The translations under genes were made by a program, and so were the position numbers. The notes below the pieces were generated by a model, which worked only from the letters and a program-made list of their open reading frames with translations, was not told the DNA's origin and made no database searches. From NCBI RefSeq assembly GCF_002483225.1, contig NZ_DLHL01000059.1, positions 1-28,001 of the forward strand: a DNA stretch of 28,001 nt, written 5' to 3'. Source of the DNA: Gemmatimonas sp. UBA7669 (GTDB lineage Bacteria > Gemmatimonadota > Gemmatimonadetes > Gemmatimonadales > Gemmatimonadaceae). Below, in pieces: positions 23,024 to 28,001 of the stretch (positions within the stretch are counted from its first letter, which is position 1; every line of letters starts with the position of its first letter).

Positions 23024-24988
23024 ATGAGCGATATCGACGTCCTCCTGCAGGAGCACCGTTCCTTTCCGCCGTCCGACGCCTTTCGCGCGGCCGCGCACGT
23101 GGCCACGCCGCGCCTGCACGAGGATGCGGCCCTCAATCCCGAGCAGTTCTGGGCGCGTGAAGCGGCCACGCTGGACTGGATGAAGTCCTGGGATTCGGTG
23201 TGCGAGTGGACGCCGCCGCATGCCAAGTGGTTCCAGGGCGGAAAACTCAATGTGTCGGTGAACTGCGTGGACCGGCACATCCATGGCCCGCGTCGCAACA
23301 AGGCCGCCCTCATCTGGGAAGGCGAGCCCGGAGACCGACGCACCTGGACCTACTGGGACCTGTACCGCGAAGTGAATCTCGCGGCCAACATGCTCAAGAA
23401 GCTGGGCATCAAGAAGGGCGACCGCGTCGCCATCTATCTGCCCATGATCGCCGAGGCGGTCATTGCCATGCTGGCCTGCGCGCGCATCGGCGCCATTCAC
23501 ACCGTGGTGTTTGGCGGCTTCTCGCCGGAGTCGCTGCGCGACCGCATCAACGACTGTGGCTGCAAGCTGCTCATCACCGCCGATGGTGGTTATCGCCGCG
23601 GGCAGATGGTGCCGCTCAAGCGCAACGCCGACGAAGCGCTCAAGGCCTGCCCCAGCATCGAGAACGTGCTCGTCATCATGCGCCGCCGCAGCAGCGTGGG
23701 CGACGAAACCTTTGCCGAGATGCAGGACGGCCGCGATCACTGGTGGCACCGTCTCAAGCGTCAGGTGCCCAAGTACTGCGAACCCGAGCCCATGGACGCC
23801 GAGGATGTGTTGTTCATCCTCTACACGTCGGGTACGACGGGCAAGCCCAAGGGCATCGTGCACACCACGGGCGGCTATCTCACCGGCGTGGCCTCCACGA
23901 CCAAGTACGTGTTCGACCTCAAGGAAGAAGACGTGTACTGGTGCACGGCCGACATCGGCTGGATTACGGGACACTCGTATCTGGTGTACGGCCCGCTGGC
24001 CAATGGCGCCACCTGCATCGTGTACGAGGGCGCGCCCGACTGGCCGGACAAGGACAGGTTCTGGCAGATCTGCGAACGCTACGGCGTGACGATCTTCTAC
24101 ACGGCACCCACGGCCATTCGCGCGTTCATGAAGTGGGGCACGGCCTACGTGGAGAAGCACGATCTGTCGCAGCTGCGCTTGCTGGGCTCCGTGGGTGAGC
24201 CCATCAATCCGGAGGCGTGGATCTGGTATCACAAGACCATCGGCAAGGAACGCTGCCCCATTGTCGACACGTGGTGGCAGACGGAAACCGGCGGCATCAT
24301 GATCTCGCCGCTGCCCGGCGTGACCGCCACCAAGCCCGGTTCCGCCACCGTACCCTTCCCCGGCGTGCATGCCACGCTGCTGGACACGCAGGGCAACGAG
24401 GTGCAGACCGGTGGCGGCCTGCTGGCCATCACGCGGCCCTGGCCCAGCATGCTGCGCACCATCTGGGGTGACGATCAGCGCTACGTGGACACCTACTTCA
24501 GCAAGTGGCCCGGTCGCCCCGACCTCTACTTCCCCGGTGACGGCGCCAAGCGCGACGACGACGGGTACCTGTGGATTCTGGGCCGTGTGGACGACGTGCT
24601 GAACGTGTCCGGTCATCGCATCGGCACCATGGAAGTGGAAAGCGCGCTGGTGGATCACCCCTCGGTGGCCGAGGCGGCGGTGGTGGGCAAGTCGCATGAG
24701 CTCAAGGGGCAGGCCATTGCCGCGTTTGTCACGCTGCGCGCCGGCTTTACGCAGAGTGCCGCGCTGCGCGACGAGTTGCGTGAACATGTGGCACTGAAAA
24801 TCGGCGCCCTGGCGCGGCCCGACGACATTCTCTTCAGTGCGGACCTGCCCAAGACACGTTCGGGCAAGATCATGCGCCGCCTGTTGCGTGACATTGCCGA
24901 GGGCCGCGCGCTGGGTGACACCACCACGCTGGCCGACCCCAGTGTGGTGAACTCGCTCAAGGCGCAGTACGAGGCCACGGAGTCCTGA
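23024..24988 (+). CDS. acs: Acetyl-CoA synthetase (AMP-forming)
   Basis: Activates acetate to acetyl-CoA through acetyl-AMP, producing AMP and pyrophosphate. The 654-residue product has the usual length and every landmark: the ACAS N-terminal segment FWAREAATLDWMKSW, the P-loop-like YTSGTTGKPKG (267-277), the acyl-pocket region TWWQTETGGIMISPLPG, the hinge and A8 region SGHRIGTMEVESALV, and the C-terminal PKTRSGKIMRR with K615, the lysine acetylated by Pat-type enzymes in other bacteria. ATG 23024 gives the family-like start MSDIDVLLQEHR; the upstream extension of the frame reaches into the promoter region. It stands alone, divergent from ccmA. Pyrophosphate it makes can be removed by the nearby ppa product. 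Confidence 0.97.
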   Translation: MSDIDVLLQEHRSFPPSDAFRAAAHVATPRLHEDAALNPEQFWAREAATLDWMKSWDSVCEWTPPHAKWFQGGKLNVSVNCVDRHIHGPRRNKAALIWEGEPGDRRTWTYWDLYREVNLAANMLKKLGIKKGDRVAIYLPMIAEAVIAMLACARIGAIHTVVFGGFSPESLRDRINDCGCKLLITADGGYRRGQMVPLKRNADEALKACPSIENVLVIMRRRSSVGDETFAEMQDGRDHWWHRLKRQVPKYCEPEPMDAEDVLFILYTSGTTGKPKGIVHTTGGYLTGVASTTKYVFDLKEEDVYWCTADIGWITGHSYLVYGPLANGATCIVYEGAPDWPDKDRFWQICERYGVTIFYTAPTAIRAFMKWGTAYVEKHDLSQLRLLGSVGEPINPEAWIWYHKTIGKERCPIVDTWWQTETGGIMISPLPGVTATKPGSATVPFPGVHATLLDTQGNEVQTGGGLLAITRPWPSMLRTIWGDDQRYVDTYFSKWPGRPDLYFPGDGAKRDDDGYLWILGRVDDVLNVSGHRIGTMEVESALVDHPSVAEAAVVGKSHELKGQAIAAFVTLRAGFTQSAALRDELREHVALKIGALARPDDILFSADLPKTRSGKIMRRLLRDIAEGRALGDTTTLADPSVVNSLKAQYEATES

Positions 24989-25129
24989 GGCCGAGACCGG
25001 TCGTTATGGCGCAGCCCGGCGGGCGACGCGCGTAACGGACGGGCAATTCTTGACGAAGTGTGCAGCCGCTGTGACACCGGTCACGAACGAAACTCGTGGC
25101 CGGTGAGTATCGTCAGGAAGCGTATGTCG

Positions 25130-25534
25130 ATGCTGAATCGCCTGTTCCCCGAATCCCTGTTTCCCCGCAAGCTCTCGGCCGATGCCGAGCAGCGCGTGCG
25201 GCTTGCGCAGGCGCGTGCCGAAGAAGCGCTCATTCGCACGCACGTGGAGAATGCGCTGCATTTCGTGGACACGCTGGCGCCGGAAATCGGCTACGAGCGG
25301 GCGCTCGACATTTATGTGCGCGAACTGACGCTGCCCGATCCGCTGGCGTCGGTGGTGGTGACGCGCGCGCTGGTGGCGCTCGGCGAAGGACTGCGGCCGA
25401 CGAGCGAGCGTACGGCAAGCGAGCGTGTGGTGACCGGCGACCCGCAAAACAACGCGCCGCCGGTCATGGAACCGGCGGCGCCAACTGCGGCCCTTCGTCT
25501 GGCTGAAGCCGCCGCGCGACGGCGGCAGGCGTAA
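25130..25534 (+). CDS. Unknown protein, helical, 134 residues
   Basis: I do not recognise a family. The first 90 residues are predicted to be mostly helical (SADAEQRVRLAQARAEEALI, then HVENALHFVDTLAP and a block starting YERALDIYVRELTL), with a coiled-coil-like or TPR-like look. The tail is Pro/Ala-rich and basic (ending AARRRQA). AGGAAG (25115-25120) lies 9 bases before ATG 25130 and only 3 before ATG 25124, so 25130 is preferred; GTG 25103 is a weaker choice. No signal peptide or membrane helix. Its 3' part contains the terminator of the convergent DsbA-like gene, and the two stops are only 7 bases apart. Confidence 0.6.
   Translation: MLNRLFPESLFPRKLSADAEQRVRLAQARAEEALIRTHVENALHFVDTLAPEIGYERALDIYVRELTLPDPLASVVVTRALVALGEGLRPTSERTASERVVTGDPQNNAPPVMEPAAPTAALRLAEAAARRRQA
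25441..25481 (-). terminator. Rho-independent terminator of the DsbA-like gene
   Basis: GCGCCGCCGGT (25454-25464) pairs perfectly with ACCGGCGGCGC (25471-25481), an 11-bp stem with a 6-base loop. On the minus strand it is followed by GTTGTTTTG, a T-rich tail, about 60 bases after the stop of the DsbA-like gene. It lies wholly inside the coding region of the convergent 25130-25534 gene. On the plus strand there is no T tail, so it should act mainly on minus-strand transcripts. Confidence 0.75.
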
Positions 25535-25541
25535 CGCGCGC

Positions 25542-26264
25542 TTACTTGTCGGCGGCGGGTGCAGCCGCAGGCGCGGCCGCGGGGGCTGCGGCGACCAGCG
25601 AGTCCACGATCTTCTTGATCTGATCGGCCGTGAGGCCACCCGCGTAGATGCGGTTGTTGATCATGAGCGTGGGCGTGGATCCGACGCCGCGCTCCGTGCC
25701 CATCTTCGCGTTGGCCTGGATGCGCGGCAGATGCTTCTGCGTATCGAAGCACTCCCCGAAGGCCTTCATGTCGAGCCCGAGCTGCTGTGCGTAGCTGTCC
25801 ATGAACTTGCGCGGATTGCTCGTGGCCTGACCGTTCCAGTCGTACTGCCCGGCAAAGATCAGGTCGTGCATTTCCCAGAACTTGCCCTGATCGCTCGCGC
25901 AGGCGGCCGCCATGTGCGCCGAAATGGTGTTCGGGTGAATGGACGTGAGCGGGAAGTCGTAGAAGCGGAAGTTGGCGAGGCCGGCATCGATGATGCGCGA
26001 CTTGATATCGGGACCCTGCAGGGTGGCGAACTGGCCACAGCCCGGGCATTCGAAGTCGGCGAACTCCGCGATGGTGATGGGTGCATCGGGATTGCCACGC
26101 AGATAGCCCTGGGCCTCGGGCAGCGGCGCGCCGGGCGCGGCCTCGATGGACACCGGCTTCTTGGTCATGCTGGTCCAGATGCCGGCGCCGCCGGCAATCA
26201 GGATGATGCCGATGACGGCGAGGAATCCGGTGTTCGACTTCTTCTTGGGCGAAACCTTGGCCAC
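25542..26264 (-). CDS. Membrane-anchored DsbA-family thiol oxidoreductase
   Basis: A 240-residue thioredoxin-fold protein held to the inner membrane by one helix (about 13-32) and facing the periplasm. The redox pair is C73-P-G-C76 in ADFECPGCGQF, close to the CPHC of DsbA. The cis-proline loop GSTPTLMIN places T197-P198 next to it. The FRFYDFPLTSIHPNTISAHM block and the FWEMHDLIFAGQ motif mark the DsbA_4/BdbD-type thioredoxin group. Two further cysteines, C122 and C172, may form a structural disulfide. The Ala/Pro tail (225-238) is a low-complexity linker. GTG 26264 is a firm start: AGGAG sits 5 bases upstream. Could be an oxidant, an isomerase, or a partner of cytochrome c maturation; which is not shown. 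Confidence 0.9.
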   Translation of the reverse strand: MAKVSPKKKSNTGFLAVIGIILIAGGAGIWTSMTKKPVSIEAAPGAPLPEAQGYLRGNPDAPITIAEFADFECPGCGQFATLQGPDIKSRIIDAGLANFRFYDFPLTSIHPNTISAHMAAACASDQGKFWEMHDLIFAGQYDWNGQATSNPRKFMDSYAQQLGLDMKAFGECFDTQKHLPRIQANAKMGTERGVGSTPTLMINNRIYAGGLTADQIKKIVDSLVAAAPAAAPAAAPAADK

Positions 26265-26269
26265 GCGTG

Positions 26270-26274
26270 CTCCT
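26270..26274 (-). promoter_or_regulatory. Ribosome binding site that fixes a GTG start
   Basis: AGGAG on the minus strand, 5 bases (CACGC) before GTG 26264 of the DsbA-like gene. It supports GTG as the true start although no ATG lies nearby in frame. Confidence 0.75.
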
Positions 26275-26432
26275 GGTGCAGACCGGCCGGGCCGGTGCTT
26301 CGGTGGGGAGATGCACTGCGAGCCTCGCCATGCGAGCCCCGCAGCGCCAGACAGGCTGCGTGGAAACTAGGCAACGCGCAGCCCTTGGCGCTATCCTGAC
26401 GCCATGCTCCGGCGGCCTGCTTCCTGTCACGC

Positions 26433-27335
26433 ATGTACACCGATCACCTCTACGTTCCGCTGACCGGCGCGGCCCCCGGGCAGTCGCTGCATGTGGAGCG
26501 CACGGGCTACGGCGGCGCGCCCGTGGTGCTGCTGCATGGCTTCGGCACCAGCACCTTTCTCTGGCGCCAGGTCGCGCCCCGTCTCGCCGAGCAGGGAGCG
26601 ACGGTGCTGGCCATGGATCTGCTGGGCTTTGGGGAGTCGGTCTCGCCCGGTGAGCGCGGCACCAGTCCCGCGGATCAGGCAGCCCACGTGGAACTGGCGC
26701 TGCTGGCGCTGCGGGCGGCACCCGGCATGGTGGTGGGGGTGGGGCTGGGCGCGCTGGTGGCCCTGCTGCTGGCGCTGCGCGCACCCGACCGCGTGCAGCG
26801 CCTGCTGCTCGTGGATCCGCTGGACCCGGACGATCTGCCGGGACCGGCCGTTCGCCAGCTGCAGCGCAGCACCGTGACCGCGGCGCTGTCGTCCCACAGT
26901 CTTTTTGGCGCGAGACCGCTGCTCGAGCCGTTTCTGGCGCGTGCCATGCCCGAAGGCCAGGCGTTGACCGATCTGGTCCTGGCGCGGCATCTGGCGCCCT
27001 TTGTGGGGCCCGACGGTGCCGGGCGCCTGCTGCAACTGGCCAGCGGCATCACGCTGGACGAAACGTCACGCGTGGCGCTCGAGGGCCTGCGCACCGAGGT
27101 CCTGCTCTGGTGCAGCGCGCGGCCCGGAGGCGCGTCGGAGGATCGCGCTGCCGCCGGCCGCCGTCACTCGGGTGACGCGGAAGACGGCTCACCGGTTGAG
27201 AGGATAGCGCGCTGGCGGGCGCTGCTGCCGGGCTGCCGTCTGGTTCCCGTGGTGGCCGGCACGCCCGCCGGTGAGCTGGTTCCCGAGCTGGCGCCTGCGG
27301 CATTGGCGTCAGCGATTGAGGCCTGGATGCCGTAG
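26433..27335 (+). CDS. Alpha/beta-hydrolase-fold protein lacking catalytic residues
   Basis: A 300-residue protein clearly of the alpha/beta-hydrolase fold: VVLLHGFGTSTFLWRQVAP (31-49) is the oxyanion segment and VLAMDLLGFGES (58-69) the next strand-turn. The nucleophile elbow, normally G-x-S-x-G, reads GVGLG (102-106) with Gly104 in place of Ser. The acid segment, normally PTLVLWGxxD, reads TEVLLWCSARPGG with no Asp in place. The His segment, normally GAGHxP, reads VVAGTPAGELVPEL with Thr277 where His is expected. All three triad positions are thus lost, while hydrophobic core segments remain, so it is probably a non-enzymatic binding or scaffold protein. An Arg/Asp/Ser-rich insert lies at 231-256. 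The ribosome binding site is weak. Divergent from the DsbA-like gene. Confidence 0.8.
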   Translation: MYTDHLYVPLTGAAPGQSLHVERTGYGGAPVVLLHGFGTSTFLWRQVAPRLAEQGATVLAMDLLGFGESVSPGERGTSPADQAAHVELALLALRAAPGMVVGVGLGALVALLLALRAPDRVQRLLLVDPLDPDDLPGPAVRQLQRSTVTAALSSHSLFGARPLLEPFLARAMPEGQALTDLVLARHLAPFVGPDGAGRLLQLASGITLDETSRVALEGLRTEVLLWCSARPGGASEDRAAAGRRHSGDAEDGSPVERIARWRALLPGCRLVPVVAGTPAGELVPELAPAALASAIEAWMP

Positions 27336-27466
27336 AAGAGGTGTCGGCCCATCCGACGATGTGGCAAACGGCGTTCCGCCCCTAGGATCCGGGTGTCTCA
27401 TCAGTTAGCTTTTGTATGCTGTACCGGAATCGCCGGTCAGCGTGTTGGACGCACTACCCAGAGGAA

Positions 27467-27730
27467 ATGGCCAAGCCCAAGCTTCGTCCGCGTCGTGACG
27501 CCATGGTGCCCTCTCCGTATCAGGAGGCCCGTGACGAGATGTTCCAGCAGATCATGCAGTGCGGGGTGATCGGATGTCACCCGGTAGACCAGAAGGAGTG
27601 GTTCGACAACACCATGGTTTACCTGCAGGATCGGTACCCTGAGCTCAAGGCGAACGAGTTCGTCGAGCTGCGTACCCTTGGCGAGCGCTTTGCGCAGCCC
27701 GCCAAGCGCCAGGAAGTCGCCGCGGTCTGA
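27467..27730 (+). CDS. Small unknown protein with CX4C motif
   Basis: An 87-residue soluble protein I do not recognise. It has a basic N-terminus (AKPKLRPRRD), a helical segment with C32 and C37 in QIMQCGVIGCHP, then EWFDNTMVYLQDRYPEL and a second helix NEFVELRTLGERFAQ. The two cysteines, close to a His, could bind metal or form a disulfide. ATG 27467 is preceded by GAGGAA, though very close; GTG/ATG codons upstream (27416) have no ribosome binding site, and ATG 27503 would remove the basic tail. It has its own strong terminator, and codon use is that of a real gene. Confidence 0.7.
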   Translation: MAKPKLRPRRDAMVPSPYQEARDEMFQQIMQCGVIGCHPVDQKEWFDNTMVYLQDRYPELKANEFVELRTLGERFAQPAKRQEVAAV

Positions 27731-27761
27731 TCGAAGACCCATAGCAGGACCCGCAGCATGG

Positions 27762-27800
27762 AAACGCGTCGCCGAAGAGGGCGGCGCGTTTTTCGTTTTG
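27762..27800 (+). terminator. Rho-independent terminator of the 27467 gene
   Basis: ACGCGTCGCC (27764-27773) pairs with GGCGGCGCGT (27780-27789), with one G-U pair, around the 6-base loop GAAGAG. A flanking AA/TT pair extends it, and it is followed by TTTTCGTTTTG. It lies about 33 bases after the stop codon. Confidence 0.9.
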
Positions 27801-27801
27801 G

Positions 27802-27830
27802 CCCCGACCCCGACCCCAACCCCAACCCCA
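27802..27830 (-). repeat. CCCCGA/CCCCAA hexamer array (G-quadruplex-type on minus strand)
   Basis: Two CCCCGA, two CCCCAA and a final CCCCA in tandem, giving five runs of four G on the minus strand (GGGGTTGGGGTTGGGG then GGGGTCGGGG). It follows directly after the T tail of the terminator of the 27467 gene. It is related to the TCGGGG array at 1-24, in opposite orientation. No coding sense. Confidence 0.85.
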
Positions 27831-27835
27831 CACAC

Positions 27836-28001
27836 TGCTGCACTGCAGGACTGCCAGCACCGCCGGCCCTACGAGTCACTGCTGCTCTGCTGGCCAGAGC
27901 GCCTGGCAGTACCAGGGGCGGAGGGTGCCGCAGCTGAGGCGTTGAAAGCAGCAGAAACAGCAGGTGCAGCAGGAGCATCGGAAGCAGCGGGAGCAGTTGA
28001 G
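27836..28001. other. Non-coding right end, GCAG-rich
   Basis: About 165 bases with many GCAG/CAGCAG units, densest at 27948-27996. On the minus strand this reads as a Leu-rich frame without a ribosome binding site or family resemblance. I see no gene. It may be the start of a larger intergenic repeat or leader that continues beyond the window. Confidence 0.4.

Noticed and set aside
22916..24787. 623-residue minus-strand open frame opposite acs
   Set aside because: The plus strand encodes a full acetyl-CoA synthetase with all motifs; the antisense frame is a by-product of GC-rich third positions.
25071..25084. Short palindrome GTGACACCGGTCAC as an operator before the 25130 gene
   Set aside because: Five-base arms with a four-base spacer are expected by chance in GC-rich DNA, and no promoter could be placed beside it.
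25312..26784. 490-residue minus-strand frame across three genes
   Set aside because: Overlaps the DsbA-like gene in another frame and opposes two others; Pro/Arg/Ala-rich without motifs.
27802..27830. Telomere-like TTGGGG repeats
   Set aside because: They resemble ciliate telomere repeats only in letters; the array is five units long, internal to a bacterial region and follows a terminator.
27619..27978. Leu-rich minus-strand frame at the right end (MLLLHLLFLLL-type start)
   Set aside because: Runs through the terminator and G4 repeats, has no ribosome binding site and no membrane-protein pattern after the first residues; low-complexity GCAG repeats explain it.
1..28001. tRNA, rRNA, CRISPR array, insertion sequence or prophage
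   Set aside because: No cloverleaf-like segments, no regularly spaced direct repeats with unique spacers, and no transposase, integrase or phage genes were found by reading both strands.

Overview
The window looks like a piece of chromosome from a GC-rich, free-living Gram-negative bacterium. The best guess is a Gemmatimonadota relative of Gemmatimonas. This rests on a large Oar-type TonB-dependent receptor with an N-terminal carboxypeptidase-regulatory domain, outer-membrane lipoprotein logic, System I cytochrome c maturation, heme-copper oxidase assembly (CtaB) and frequent GTG/TTG starts. It is an inference, since there is no rRNA or other phylogenetic marker. No transposase, phage gene, CRISPR array, tRNA or rRNA was seen.

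Layout. 1-336: G4-type TCGGGG repeats and a long leader. 337-3645 (+): TonB-dependent receptor, ending in a strong bidirectional terminator shared with the convergent APC permease (3746-5104, -). 5232-8243 (+): a small two-helix membrane protein, heme O synthase CtaB and an ABC exporter, the last two coupled. 8242-8407: a long imperfect palindrome between convergent genes. 8414-11228 (-): a lipoprotein, an M24 peptidase and a V4R-like domain protein. 11391-17055 (+): a small zinc-finger (anti-sigma-like) protein, then six closely packed genes (DUF92 membrane protein, FAD oxidoreductase, flavin reductase, methyltransferase, SRPBCC/cyclase-like protein, FabF-like ketosynthase). 17077-22911 (-): an eight-gene run, ccmA-ccmB-ccmC-ccmD-hemD-hemC-hemB-ppa. 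23024-24988 (+): acetyl-CoA synthetase. 25130-25534 (+): unknown protein. 25542-26264 (-): membrane-anchored DsbA-like oxidoreductase. 26433-27335 (+): an alpha/beta-hydrolase-fold protein that has lost its catalytic residues. 27467-27730 (+): small unknown protein with a textbook terminator and a second G4-type repeat tract.

How the genes work together. Much of the window concerns heme. HemB, HemC and HemD make uroporphyrinogen III from aminolevulinate; CcmABCD move and hand over heme for c-type cytochromes; CtaB farnesylates heme for the terminal oxidase; the DsbA-like protein could serve extracytoplasmic thiol chemistry. Pyrophosphatase closes the ccm-hem run.

The most novel-looking unit is the 11762-17055 operon. 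A catalytically complete stand-alone ketosynthase is translationally coupled to a cyclase-like SRPBCC protein and a methyltransferase, with two flavoenzymes upstream. No acyl carrier protein, chain-length factor or type III PKS is visible. This suggests a small undescribed polyketide/lipid or quinone-type pathway. The pseudo-hydrolase, the 166-bp palindrome and a terminator lying inside an opposing gene are the other points worth a second look.
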